A stretch of 64,000 bases of DNA from an uncultured Alphaproteobacteria bacterium (GTDB lineage: Bacteria > Pseudomonadota > Alphaproteobacteria > RF32 > CAG-239): contig CAKQLP010000005.1 of the NCBI GenBank assembly GCA_934254675.1, positions 32,151 to 96,150 of the forward strand, read 5' to 3'. Positions 51,024 to 59,242 of this stretch are shown here, one piece after another. The number at the start of each line of letters is the position of its first letter. The stretch's first letter is position 1. Both the position numbers and the translations under genes were made by a program. The notes beneath the pieces were generated by a model. The model was given only the letters and a program-made list of their open reading frames with translations. It did no database searches and was not told the DNA's origin.

Positions 51024-51737
51024 TTAATAAAACATCAGATTGAAATTGGACCCACTACTGCATGCTGTCGCGGCCAAAGAAACCGGAATAGGCACGGAAA
51101 CGGTGGAATCCCCAGGGCATCCGGCTACAGACCAGTCACTGGCATAGCCGTTGCATTTTGGAAAGTTGTATGTGGAATTTGAAAATCCGTCATCATTAAC
51201 TGAAACGGCGATTAATCCAGTGGAAGATGTTCCCCAATCCATGGTTGCTAACGCGACACAAGCTTCTTTAGGGAGATTATAGACTCTAATAATAAATGCA
51301 TCATCAGTATCGCCGACTGAATTATGCCAAGCATAACTATCGGCGCTAGTTCGAATCCGAATATTACCGCCAAAAATGTTTTTAATATTTCCACTGGAAT
51401 CTATTGTTAAATCATCAGGAATAGCCCCCATTTGAATTGCTGAATCTTCATCTAATCCATTATAATCTTTTTGCTGAAGATACAATGTGCGAATATTTGT
51501 GACAATCTGCGAAATTTGTTCCGCTGTTTTATTAATTTTGAATTTCATCATGGCTTTGGAATAGCCAGCAATCCCTCCAACGCTCAACACCCCGATGATG
51601 GCGAGAACGCCGAGCATTTCAATCATGCTTCGTCCAATCGGGTTTGTTTGTCTGGTCACTGCTTGCGCTTTTCTCACTCGTGTACTACTTTGTACACGTC
51701 GTTCCAAAAGTGCGGCGTATTGACACACAACATCCAA
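51024..51737 (-). CDS. Type IVb-like prepilin 4, no ATG and no leader RNA
   Basis: A 237-codon open frame. GRSMIEMLGVLAIIGVLSVG and GIAGYSKAMMKFKINKTAEQ are identical or nearly so to pilins 2 and 3. VRTLYxQQ-type, GAIPDDL, LPKEACVALATMDWGTSSTG and a C-terminal ATACSSG with paired cysteines are all present. No in-frame ATG exists upstream of the signature: the candidates are TTG at 51737 and GTG at 51677, neither with a good ribosome site. The structured leader of the other three genes is missing, and palindromes fill the upstream region. It may be a silent donor cassette rather than an expressed gene. Confidence 0.7.
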   Translation of the reverse strand: MDVVCQYAALLERRVQSSTRVRKAQAVTRQTNPIGRSMIEMLGVLAIIGVLSVGGIAGYSKAMMKFKINKTAEQISQIVTNIRTLYLQQKDYNGLDEDSAIQMGAIPDDLTIDSSGNIKNIFGGNIRIRTSADSYAWHNSVGDTDDAFIIRVYNLPKEACVALATMDWGTSSTGLIAVSVNDDGFSNSTYNFPKCNGYASDWSVAGCPGDSTVSVPIPVSLAATACSSGSNFNLMFY

Positions 51738-51764
51738 ACCCTTAGTAAGACTCCCTTTATGGTC

Positions 51765-51853
51765 ATTATCGGGCTTAAAACATATCCTCCTTCTATTGTC
51801 ATACTCGGGCTTGACCCGAGTATCTAGATTATCGGGACAAGCCCGATAATGAC
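51765..51853. repeat. Back-to-back palindromic repeats upstream of pilin gene 4
   Basis: GTCATACTCGGG/CCCGAGTATC at 51798-51824 and ATTATCGGG/CCCGATAAT at 51828-51850 lie head to head, with a half copy GTCATTATCGGGCTT near 51763-51777. They are the same family as the repeats inside pilin genes 1 and 2, but here they lie outside the open frame. Confidence 0.8.
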
Positions 51854-51947
51854 AGCTTCGAAAAGCCGACTCAAATTTTTCCCAAAAGTGGCAAAAACCG
51901 CGTGTAGAAGCTTTAAAACGCTCTGAAATCGAAAGTCTAGGATTTAC

Positions 51948-51964
51948 AGAGAGAGAGAGAGAGA
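51948..51964. repeat. AG dinucleotide tract, 8.5 units
   Basis: An uninterrupted 17-base AG repeat about 210 bases upstream of the pilin gene 4 frame and about 160 bases from HU. Tracts of this kind are prone to slipped-strand length change. The surrounding 51854-52124 interval otherwise holds only AT-rich DNA. Confidence 0.85.
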
Positions 51965-52124
51965 CCTTTGAATAAAATTTTTCATTTTTTTCCTCATAAA
52001 AATTTATTTTTAATTCTGTATCAATTTTAAAAAAGAAATATAAAAAATAAGTTAAAGAATTTAAAATAAAAATAAGGCAGAAAACAACTTATTCTGCCTA
52101 ATTTTCCATTTTGTAAAAAATAGA

Positions 52125-52400
52125 TTAACCGTTTACAACATCTTGCAAAGCTTTACCGGCTTTGAATTTAGCAACGTTACGAGCCGGAACGTTTACTGTT
52201 TGACGTGTACGTGGGTTAATAGCGGTTGTGGCTGCTCTTTTAGATGTGGCAAATGTACCAAAGCCAACCAAGCGAACATCGTCACCATTTTTCAATGCAT
52301 CGGAAACAGATGAAATAAATGCGTCCAAAGCTTTGGCAGAATCAGTTTTTGTTAAGCCAGAAGCAGAAGCAATGTTATCAATCAATTCACTTTTATTCAT
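52125..52400 (-). CDS. hup: HU-type nucleoid DNA-binding protein
   Basis: 91 residues. MNKSELIDNIASASGLTKTD is the usual start. VRLVGFGTFATSKRAATTAI and the beta-arm motif NPRTRQTVNVPARNVAKFKA are diagnostic of HU. It bends DNA and compacts the chromosome. Monocistronic, with its own promoter at 52453-52482. IHF is unlikely because the arm reads NPRTRQ and the helix EAAxLV pattern of IHF is absent. Confidence 0.95.
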   Translation of the reverse strand: MNKSELIDNIASASGLTKTDSAKALDAFISSVSDALKNGDDVRLVGFGTFATSKRAATTAINPRTRQTVNVPARNVAKFKAGKALQDVVNG

Positions 52401-52452
52401 TTTTGTATTCCTCTTTAAGTTATTATTTCTCTGAGAAATCTTTCTCGCTTTT

Positions 52453-52482
52453 TATCTAATAAAATTAAATGAGGTTTGTCAA
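52453..52482 (-). promoter_or_regulatory. Promoter of the HU gene
   Basis: On the minus strand TTGACA (52477-52482) and TAGATA (52453-52458) are spaced by 18 bases, about 50 bases before the HU start. Confidence 0.6.
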
Positions 52483-52562
52483 ATAAAAAATACGCTGAAT
52501 CTCCCAAAAAATCTATATATTGAGGTGATTTTTGCAAAAATGTGGGATAATTTTATTCATAT

Positions 52563-52591
52563 TTGACATTACAAAGGATTTAAAGTAGGCT
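52563..52591 (+). promoter_or_regulatory. Candidate promoter of the MORN-type lipoprotein
   Basis: TTGACA at 52563-52568 and TAGGCT at 52586-52591, 17 bases apart. The -10 is a weak match. Confidence 0.4.
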
Positions 52592-52616
52592 AAAAGGTTG
52601 TAAAGGAGCAAATTTT

Positions 52617-53132
52617 ATGAATATAAAAAGATATGGCTTGATTTTTCTTTGTCTTTTGACCGCCTGTGGAGAATCGGATAAAAGTGAAATTTATAATGAA
52701 AATAACACAAACGTTGTTAACGGCGTTGTGTATGATATCAATGAAAAACCAATTAATGGACTATATAAAATATATTACACTAATGGCAACGTCAAAATGG
52801 AAGTCGAAAGTAAAAACGGTAAACCTGATGGAAAGGGAGTTTTTTACGATGAAGACGGAAACGTTTTATTTGAGGGGTATTTTAAAAACGGCTTGACGAA
52901 TGGCAAAATGATTAATTTTTATCCAGACGGTTCCGTTCATAATGAAATGTATTATACCGATGGTGTGCAGGATGGTGTTTATAAAACATTTAACAAAGAT
53001 GGTACCTTAGCCGTGGAAGTAACTTTTGAAAAAGGAAAGGCCGTAAACGGTTACGCTATTATTCAAGAGCATAAAATAGAAATGTCTCCTGAAGATTTAA
53101 ACGAGTTATCCTCTGAAAAGCAGCCGCAATAA
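52617..53132 (+). CDS. Lipoprotein with MORN-like (YwqK-type) repeats
   Basis: 171 residues. Signal peptide with lipobox FLCLLTAC predicts a lipidated Cys18. The rest consists of short repeats of the type GxYKxYYxNGxxKxE: GLYKIYYTNGNVKMEVESKN, GKGVFYDEDGNVLFEGYFKN, GKMINFYPDGSVHNEMYYTD and GVYKTFNKDGTLAVEVTFEK. Such MORN-2 hairpins form elongated beta sheets and often mediate binding at the envelope. AAGGAG precedes the ATG. Monocistronic. Confidence 0.85.
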   Translation: MNIKRYGLIFLCLLTACGESDKSEIYNENNTNVVNGVVYDINEKPINGLYKIYYTNGNVKMEVESKNGKPDGKGVFYDEDGNVLFEGYFKNGLTNGKMINFYPDGSVHNEMYYTDGVQDGVYKTFNKDGTLAVEVTFEKGKAVNGYAIIQEHKIEMSPEDLNELSSEKQPQ

Positions 53133-53435
53133 CAGCGGTTGTTTTTTTAGAAATAAGTTTTATATATAAAAATATATTATAAAAAATCGAATCGGATTGA
53201 TTAATAAAATTATTATAAAACAAAATGTTATATTTTAAATATGAAAAATTCTTAGTTGAGACAAAAAGCTTATTTATTTAAAAAAACATTTAAAATACGT
53301 GTTTCTGAAAAAAATTTTGTACATTTTTTGTTAAAAACTAAAAAAATGCTTAACAAATGATTAATTTTCTGCTAATAATAAATCTAGTATTTAATAGAAG
53401 AGTGAATTTTATTCAGAGAAAAACTGGAGGATATA
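53133..53435 (+). promoter_or_regulatory. AT-rich intergenic region with promoter of the Cys/Pro-rich lipoprotein
   Basis: 303 bases. A promoter is seen near the right end: TTAACA at 53350-53355 and TAATAA at 53373-53378 with a 17-base spacer. The remainder is nearly pure A and T with no open frame or strong hairpin. Confidence 0.5.
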
Positions 53436-53936
53436 ATGAAAAATTTAACAAAAATGTTGGTTTTGGTTTTGGCGGCTGGTTTAACAGCTTGTGCCAGCGA
53501 TGAAGAACCTGCTGGTCGTAACTATCGTTATGTGGGAAACAATGGCGGTTGCGGTGAAGCTTTAATCCAAGAAAAACCAGCTCCTGTTCGCCAATATCAG
53601 CCCGCGCCTGTTCCGGCTGCTCGTCCTTGTGGCACTTGTCAGGCTGCTGCGCCGGCTCCACGTCCTTGCGGCGGTTGTCAACCAACAGAATACACAGTTA
53701 GAACGCCAGTGAAAGTTGTTTATAAAAACACAACATATCATACGGTTTATGAACCTCGTACTTATGAAACAACTTCATTTGAAACTCGACCATTTAATCG
53801 TGGTGAAGCTTGCGCTTCCGGAAATTGCGTAGAAACTCAAAACGCAGTAGTTGGTCAGCCAGTTGTTACTCGTCAACCGGTTTTGCAACAACCTGTTCCT
53901 ACGGCTCAAGAAACTGTCGAGGTTTATGAAAAATAA
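53436..53936 (+). CDS. Pro/Cys-rich lipoprotein, unrecognised
   Basis: 166 residues with a strong GGAGG ribosome site. The signal peptide ends in lipobox AAGLTAC, giving lipidated Cys19. The mature part is low-complexity, with GCGEALIQEKPAPVRQYQPA and two paired-cysteine units, CGTCQAAAPAPRPCGGCQ. VYEPRTYETTSFETRPF and a Gln/Pro/Val tail follow. Likely an outer-membrane-anchored, extended protein that may be cross-linked by disulphides. It has its own promoter and a strong terminator. No family recognised. Confidence 0.75.
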   Translation: MKNLTKMLVLVLAAGLTACASDEEPAGRNYRYVGNNGGCGEALIQEKPAPVRQYQPAPVPAARPCGTCQAAAPAPRPCGGCQPTEYTVRTPVKVVYKNTTYHTVYEPRTYETTSFETRPFNRGEACASGNCVETQNAVVGQPVVTRQPVLQQPVPTAQETVEVYEK

Positions 53937-53961
53937 TAAATAAGAATTTGTTTTTCTCTAG

Positions 53962-53993
53962 ACTCCACATATAGTGTCATATGTGGAGTTTTA
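53962..53993. terminator. Terminator between the lipoprotein and the sirtuin gene
   Basis: ACTCCACATAT at 53962-53972 pairs perfectly with ATATGTGGAGT at 53979-53989, followed by TTTAG. It serves two convergent genes. Confidence 0.8.
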
Positions 53994-54009
53994 GTTTGTG
54001 TAAACTATT

Positions 54010-54714
54010 TTATTTTAAAAGAGTGGCAACAAATTGTGGTAAGGTTGTGCCGGCTAAACCCTCAATATGCTTATCAAAAAGGTAGTTGTTAGAGGTTGTT
54101 TCCAAATTAAATTCATAAGTGTCCGCTCCGCACATTTTGGCAATTTGCACAAAGCCGGCCGCCGGATAAACCACGCCGGAAGTTCCGACGGATATAAATA
54201 AATCACAACTTTTTAAAAGTTGCTCAACCTTGTCCATATACAGCAGGTTTTCACCAAAGAAGACAATGTTTGGTTTAAGCATACCGCTGATTTGGCAATG
54301 CGGACAAACATCATCGGCGTGGACATCTCCCCAAGTTTCAAAAACATTTCCGCAGTTGAGGCAAACAATTTGATTAATTTGTCCGTGTATATGATATACA
54401 TTTTGGTTGCCGGCTTTTTCATGTAAAGTATCAACATTTTGCGTTATCACACTGATTTTAGCTGGATAATTTTTTTGTAGTTTGGTTATTGCTAAATGCG
54501 CGGAATTAGGTTGAGCTTTATATAATTCCGGCCTTAATTCATTATAAAAATCGTGTACATATTCCGGATTTCGCTCAAAAGCTTCAATAGTTGCCACATC
54601 TTCCACTCGATGTTTGTTCCACAAACCATTTTCCGCCCGAAAGGTGGAAAGTCCGGATTCTGCGGAAATTCCGGCACCGGTTAGAATTACAATGTTTTTA
54701 TATTGTTTGGTCAT
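54010..54714 (-). CDS. cobB: NAD-dependent protein deacylase (sirtuin)
   Basis: Removes acyl groups from lysines using NAD. It has 234 residues from ATG 54714. A TTG six bases earlier is a weaker start. The NAD motif is ILTGAGISAESGLSTFRAEN. Catalytic His is in VYHIHGQINQ, and TQNVDTLHEKAG is conserved. The zinc site has CLNCG and CPHC. The compact zinc module and ESGLSTFR fit CobB class III. It overlaps the 3' end of murG by 17 bases on the same strand. Confidence 0.93.
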   Translation of the reverse strand: MTKQYKNIVILTGAGISAESGLSTFRAENGLWNKHRVEDVATIEAFERNPEYVHDFYNELRPELYKAQPNSAHLAITKLQKNYPAKISVITQNVDTLHEKAGNQNVYHIHGQINQIVCLNCGNVFETWGDVHADDVCPHCQISGMLKPNIVFFGENLLYMDKVEQLLKSCDLFISVGTSGVVYPAAGFVQIAKMCGADTYEFNLETTSNNYLFDKHIEGLAGTTLPQFVATLLK

Positions 54715-55771
54715 TAACAATTTCCTGATACAATTGTTCGTTGCTTGTAAATTTCAGGTCGCTGTTTTTGATGTTGGCGCGATAACTGTCTAAATTTTGA
54801 TACATTTTATCAATTTGCTTTGTCAAAAGTCCTTCTTTTGATAAATCTTTATCCGGTAAAATTTCGGCAAAACCCTTGCTTTGAAAATTCTGAGCATTAG
54901 AACTTTGTTCGCCGCGGCTGGCGTTGCTTGGCAACGGCACCAACAACATCGGAATATTTAAACTCCAAAATTCAAAAATAGCGTTAGAGCCGGAACGAGT
55001 GACCACAATATCGGTAGCGGCGAGTAAGTCTTTAAATTCTTTATCCACAAATTCAAATTGCGCGTAGCCTTTGCGTTGCAAGTTTGTTTTTTGACCTTTG
55101 CCGCAAATGTGAATGACCTGATATTTTTGCAACAAAGCGTCAATATTTTGAGCCACGGCTTTGTTTAGGCTTTGCGCTCCCAGACTGCCGCCGACAAACA
55201 TCACAATCGGTTTATCATTGCTAAAGTCGCACATCTTAAACGCCGCATTTTTGTCGCCGTTTTTCAGTCTGTCGGAAAGCACCGGACCGATATAGCAAAC
55301 TTTTTGCGGCGTTCGCACATATTTGACCGTGTCAATAAAGGTGGTGAAGAATTTGTCAACAAAGGGCAGGGACATTTTATTGGCAAGCCCCGGGGTTAAA
55401 TCGGACTCGTGCATAAAAATTTTGCGCCGGTTTAAAAAGCCTCCCACCACGACCGGAAAAGATACAAATCCGCCTTTAGAAAAAATTATATCCGGTTTTT
55501 CTCGATGAATGATATAAGCGGCCTGGCAAATGCCTAACGGAATTTTGAAAGCGTCTTTAAGATTCTGCCACGAAAAATAGCGGCGTAGCTTACCGGTTTT
55601 AATTTTATAATATTTCACACCGTCAATTTTGCCGATAAGGTCTTTTTCAATACCTGTTTCCGAGCCGACATAAACAATGTCCCAACCATTTTTTTGAAAA
55701 ACCGGTATAAGGTTTAGATTTAGAGTGACGTGACCGCCGGAACCGCCGCCGGTAAACATGATTTTTTTCAT
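54698..55771 (-). CDS. murG: MurG-type undecaprenyl-PP-MurNAc-pentapeptide GlcNAc transferase
   Basis: GT-B enzyme that adds GlcNAc to lipid I, giving lipid II, on the inner face of the membrane. It has 357 residues. Donor and acceptor landmarks: FTGGGSGGHVTLNLNLIP, IIFSKGGFVSFPVVVGGFLN, MHESDLTPGLANKMSL, VMFVGGSLGAQSLNKAV and TRSGSNAIFEFWSLNIPMLL. The N-terminal block and the GVKYYKIKTGKLRRYFSWQN segment read like the Bacillota form of MurG rather than the proteobacterial form (which has GGTGGHIFPALA). It is not in an mra/mur cluster here, so a second copy elsewhere is possible. Confidence 0.88.
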   Translation of the reverse strand: MKKIMFTGGGSGGHVTLNLNLIPVFQKNGWDIVYVGSETGIEKDLIGKIDGVKYYKIKTGKLRRYFSWQNLKDAFKIPLGICQAAYIIHREKPDIIFSKGGFVSFPVVVGGFLNRRKIFMHESDLTPGLANKMSLPFVDKFFTTFIDTVKYVRTPQKVCYIGPVLSDRLKNGDKNAAFKMCDFSNDKPIVMFVGGSLGAQSLNKAVAQNIDALLQKYQVIHICGKGQKTNLQRKGYAQFEFVDKEFKDLLAATDIVVTRSGSNAIFEFWSLNIPMLLVPLPSNASRGEQSSNAQNFQSKGFAEILPDKDLSKEGLLTKQIDKMYQNLDSYRANIKNSDLKFTSNEQLYQEIVNDQTI

Positions 55772-55772
55772 A

Positions 55773-57095
55773 TCAAGATGCCTTTTCTTCAGAATTATTA
55801 AGGTTGTTTGAGTTGTCGCTTATAGTTAAAATTTCTGTGTCATCCGGCTCAAAATTAATTTGTTTGTTTGCTTTGGCGCCATATTCTTTCAATCGTCCGG
55901 CCAGCGACAAGGCGTTGCCTTTACCGGTAGCTAATTTGGAGATAGCTGCTTTATAACTGCTTTGCGCCGAGGTTAATGCTCTGTCAATTTTTAGCATATC
56001 TTCCACAAAATTAGCCAGTTTATCATATAATGAACCGCCGACATCGGCAATTTTTTGCACGTTTTTGTTGCGCGTTTCTATTTGCCATAAATTTTCCACC
56101 GTGCGTAAAATCGGCAACAGTGAGGAAGGTGTGGTTAACGCCACATTCTTTTTATATGCGTAGTCATAAAGCGATGCGTCTTTTTTTATGGCTTCAACAA
56201 ACGCGCTTTCAATCGGTATAAAAATAACCACATAGTCAAGCGATTCTTCTTTTAAAAGTTTTTGATAGTCTTTGCAAGACAGTTCGTCGATATGGTTGCG
56301 CAAACATTGCAAATGGCGTTGCAAAGCGGCGGTTTTTTCTATTTCATTATCAGAATTTACATAAGTGATGTAGTCATTCATCGAAACTTTGGAGTCAATG
56401 ATAACGCCGCGGTCGTTAGGCAAGCGGACAACCACATCAGGCCGTAGGTTTTGATTGTTTTCATTTTTGAAGTTTTCTTGTGTGTAATAAACAATGTCTT
56501 TAGACAATCCAGCCACTTCCAAAATGCGGTTGAGTTCAATTTCTCCCCAGTCTCCTTGCATTTTTTTGTTGCCGCGCAAGGCATTGGTCAAATTTTGCGC
56601 ATCTTGGCTAAGGGAGTGATTCATATCCATAAGTTGTTTAAATTGTTCGTCAAAACTTGTTTTATTTTTAATGCTTTCGGTGTTAGCTTTGTTTACCTCG
56701 TTTTTAAAGGATTCCAGTTGTGTGCGAAAAGGCAAAAGAACTGTGCTCAACACTTGACTTTGCGCTTCGTTTAAGCGTCGGGACTGCGTATTAAGAATTT
56801 CATTGGAAATATCGCGGAATTTTAATTCTAAATCTTTTTTATTGTTTTCAATATCCTGAATTCTTTCCTGCATATGTTGCTTTTGTGTCTGTAAAATTGT
56901 TTGCAGACGGGTGTTTTCAGTATTAAGGCGGTAATTTTCGTCATCTAATTGCTTTTTTGCCGCGGCTAATTCATTGAGTTGCCGCTCAAGTTCTTCGTTT
57001 ATGACCAAAATTCTGGTGTTTTTATTGAAACTCCAACCCAAAAAACCGCCGCACACGCAAAGCAACACCGCTAAAGCAATAATTCCGTAAAGCAT
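55773..57095 (-). CDS. rmuC: DNA recombination protein RmuC
   Basis: 440 residues from ATG 57095, which has GCGGAGAT upstream. The in-frame TTG at 57110 is less likely. An N-terminal membrane helix (MLYGIIALAVLLCVCGGFLG) is followed by a coiled coil to about residue 160, then the restriction-like domain with DWGEIELNRILEVAGLSKDI, GVIIDSKVSMNDYITYV and FIPIESAFVEAIKKDASLYD. RmuC limits inversion-type rearrangement, probably as a nuclease. It ends one base before murG starts, so the order rmuC-murG-cobB is one unit. Confidence 0.92.
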   Translation of the reverse strand: MLYGIIALAVLLCVCGGFLGWSFNKNTRILVINEELERQLNELAAAKKQLDDENYRLNTENTRLQTILQTQKQHMQERIQDIENNKKDLELKFRDISNEILNTQSRRLNEAQSQVLSTVLLPFRTQLESFKNEVNKANTESIKNKTSFDEQFKQLMDMNHSLSQDAQNLTNALRGNKKMQGDWGEIELNRILEVAGLSKDIVYYTQENFKNENNQNLRPDVVVRLPNDRGVIIDSKVSMNDYITYVNSDNEIEKTAALQRHLQCLRNHIDELSCKDYQKLLKEESLDYVVIFIPIESAFVEAIKKDASLYDYAYKKNVALTTPSSLLPILRTVENLWQIETRNKNVQKIADVGGSLYDKLANFVEDMLKIDRALTSAQSSYKAAISKLATGKGNALSLAGRLKEYGAKANKQINFEPDDTEILTISDNSNNLNNSEEKAS

Positions 57096-57277
57096 AAAAA
57101 ATCTCCGCAAACGTAAATAATATGAAAATTATAAGAGGTTTCGGGATAAATGCAACGCTAAAAGTCGGTTATCAACTTTAATCTTTTATGTGCAAAAACA
57201 ATATTATTGTGGACGAATACAAATTTTTAACTTAAATTTATGGTGATAAAGGAAATCTCTTTAGAAGGAAAATAAAA

Positions 57278-57493
57278 ATGAATAAAGTGCAAAGTGATTT
57301 TTTAAATGATATTAAAGATGGCAAAGTTGCTGTGACTGTGTTTTTGATTAATGGTGTAAAATTACAGGGAATTATCACTCAGCAAGATGAAGAAAGCTTG
57401 TTGTTGCGCCGTGATGGACATACTCAGTTGGTTTATAAACACGCCGTTTCCACAATTATGCCAAGCGTGGCCGTGGACATTGCTGAAGAATAG
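57278..57493 (+). CDS. hfq: RNA chaperone Hfq
   Basis: 71-residue Sm-like hexamer subunit that pairs small RNAs with mRNAs. Sm1 motif: VTVFLINGVKLQGIITQQDE. Sm2: YKHAVSTIMPS, close to the usual YKHAIST. The distal-face residues at the N-terminus (VQSDFLNDIK) are present, and the C-terminal tail is short as in other Alphaproteobacteria. AGAAGGAA precedes the ATG. hflX follows with its TTG three bases after the stop. The presence of Hfq supports regulation by small RNAs in this organism. Confidence 0.95.
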   Translation: MNKVQSDFLNDIKDGKVAVTVFLINGVKLQGIITQQDEESLLLRRDGHTQLVYKHAVSTIMPSVAVDIAEE

Positions 57494-57496
57494 CCT

Positions 57497-58819
57497 TTGA
57501 TAGAAGTTCAGCAAAATAGAAAATTCAATGCGGCAGTGATTTGCCCTGAAGTTTTTGGCGAACCGAACAGTCTTTCGCCGGAAAGCCGTTTGGCCGAGGC
57601 GGAAGGTTTGGCGTTAGCCATTCGCTTGAATGTGGTCTATAAAGAAAGTTTGAAACTCAAAGAAATAAAACCGGCGGCTTATTTCAGCAAAGGTTTTTTA
57701 GAACGTTTCAAACCTCTGATTGCTGAAAATAATATTGAATTGCTGATTGTCGATACACGCTTGAGCCCTATTCAACAGCGCAATCTGGAACGTGAACTAA
57801 AACTTAAAGTTATTGATCGTACGGCTTTGATTTTAGAAATTTTTGGCGAACGTGCGCAAACAAAAGAAGGGGCAATGCAAGTGGAATTGGCGCATTTAAC
57901 CTATCAGCGCTCACGTTTGGTGCGCAGTTGGACCCACTTGGAACGCCAACGAGGCGGAGCCGGATTTTTGGGCGGACCGGGGGAAACGCAAATTGAATTG
58001 GACAGGCGTGTTATCGACGATAAAATCGTCCGAATTAAGAAAGATTTGGAAAAGGTGCGGCAAACCCGAGGAATTCAACGAAGCGCGCGGCGCAAAGTTC
58101 CTTATCCAGTGGTGGCTCTAGTCGGTTACACCAATGCCGGCAAATCGACTTTATTTAATTATCTGGCCGATAGTCGGGTTATGGCGGCCGATATGTTGTT
58201 TGCCACGCTTGATCCGACAATGCGTAAAATCAGTTTGTCGGGCGGGCGTGAAGTGATACTTTCGGACACGGTTGGGTTTATTTCTGATTTGCCCCACGAG
58301 TTGGTTATGGCTTTTCGCGCCACGCTTGAGGAAGTGCTGAATGCCGACATAATTTTGCATGTTCGCGATGTTTCCAATCCGGATAATCAAGAACAATGTG
58401 CCGATGTTTTAGCCGTTTTGGCGCATTTGGGACTAAAGGAAATTAAAACTGCCGACAATTATATTGAAGTGTTTAACAAGGCTGATTTGCTGCCGCCGGA
58501 AGATTTGCCGCGTTGGCAAGCCAAAACCGCAAACAGCGCAAATTTGGTGCTGACTTCGGCCATAAGCGGCGAGGGGTGTGATAAACTATTGGAATTAATC
58601 CGCCAAAAATTAGCGCAAGGTCAAAAAAAGTGTCAAATTGAAATACCTGTGACAGATGGAAAATTGCAAGCTTGGATATATCAAAAAAGCGAAGTGCAAC
58701 AGCTTGAAAACACTGAACAGACAAATATATTTACAGTTTACCTAAGTTCTGAAAACTTGGCTCGTTTTGAAAAAATGACAGCTGATAATCCTCAGGTTTT
58801 GATAAGGAGAAATCTATGA
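57497..58819 (+). CDS. hflX: Ribosome-associated GTPase HflX
   Basis: 440-residue GTPase that splits stalled ribosomes. It begins at TTG 57497, just after hfq. N-terminal nucleotide-binding HflX domain with LIVDTRLSPIQQRNLERELK and VIDRTALILEIFGERAQTKE, then the basic coil GGPGETQIELDRRVIDDKI. G motifs: VGYTNAGKSTLFNYL, SDTVGFISDLPHELVMAF and FNKADLL. The C-terminal DUF continues beyond. hfq-hflX is a classical pair. Its stop overlaps the next gene's ATG. Confidence 0.94.
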   Translation: MIEVQQNRKFNAAVICPEVFGEPNSLSPESRLAEAEGLALAIRLNVVYKESLKLKEIKPAAYFSKGFLERFKPLIAENNIELLIVDTRLSPIQQRNLERELKLKVIDRTALILEIFGERAQTKEGAMQVELAHLTYQRSRLVRSWTHLERQRGGAGFLGGPGETQIELDRRVIDDKIVRIKKDLEKVRQTRGIQRSARRKVPYPVVALVGYTNAGKSTLFNYLADSRVMAADMLFATLDPTMRKISLSGGREVILSDTVGFISDLPHELVMAFRATLEEVLNADIILHVRDVSNPDNQEQCADVLAVLAHLGLKEIKTADNYIEVFNKADLLPPEDLPRWQAKTANSANLVLTSAISGEGCDKLLELIRQKLAQGQKKCQIEIPVTDGKLQAWIYQKSEVQQLENTEQTNIFTVYLSSENLARFEKMTADNPQVLIRRNL

Positions 58820-59193
58820 AAAAATTACTAAATGCCTTTCTGCTGTTAGGATTGGCTTCTTGCGTCAATCAACCGACGGCGGCGCGTTATGAAGACGCTT
58901 TGTCGGCATGGATAGGGCAAAGTGAAGAGGCTTTGTACAGTGAATGGGGATATCCTAACACCACATATTCTGTTGGTCCCGATAGTTTTATTGCCACATA
59001 TATTCAAAGCTATAACGAACCGATAGATAGCGACACCGAACCTTATGCCGCTGATATGACGTATTCGGCAATGCGTGTGCCGTCATATGGCTTGCCGACA
59101 CCGCAAGGAGTTTATTATTGCAAAACCTCGTTCATTATTAATAATGGTATTGTGTCGGATTACAATTTTAACGGCGATGACTGTGTGAGATAA
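58816..59193 (+). CDS. Small lipoprotein, unrecognised
   Basis: 125 residues. The signal peptide MKKLLNAFLLLGLASC ends in a lipobox with Cys16. The mature segment WIGQSEEALYSEWGYPNTTY recalls the SmpA/BamE-like lipoproteins, in which a short domain follows the anchor, but the match is not certain. PQGVYYCKTSFIINNGIVSD is a terminal beta hairpin. Its ATG overlaps the hflX stop by four bases, so it is coupled to the hfq-hflX operon. A terminator follows immediately. Confidence 0.75.
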   Translation: MKKLLNAFLLLGLASCVNQPTAARYEDALSAWIGQSEEALYSEWGYPNTTYSVGPDSFIATYIQSYNEPIDSDTEPYAADMTYSAMRVPSYGLPTPQGVYYCKTSFIINNGIVSDYNFNGDDCVR

Positions 59194-59194
59194 G

Positions 59195-59225
59195 AAAAAC
59201 TCCAAACAAAATGTTTGGAGTTTTT
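59195..59225. terminator. Terminator after the hflX operon
   Basis: AAAAACTCCAAACA at 59195-59208 pairs with TGTTTGGAGTTTTT at 59212-59225 around a three-base loop. It also suits the convergent gene. Confidence 0.85.
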
Positions 59226-59242
59226 CTATACTATTGGGTATT

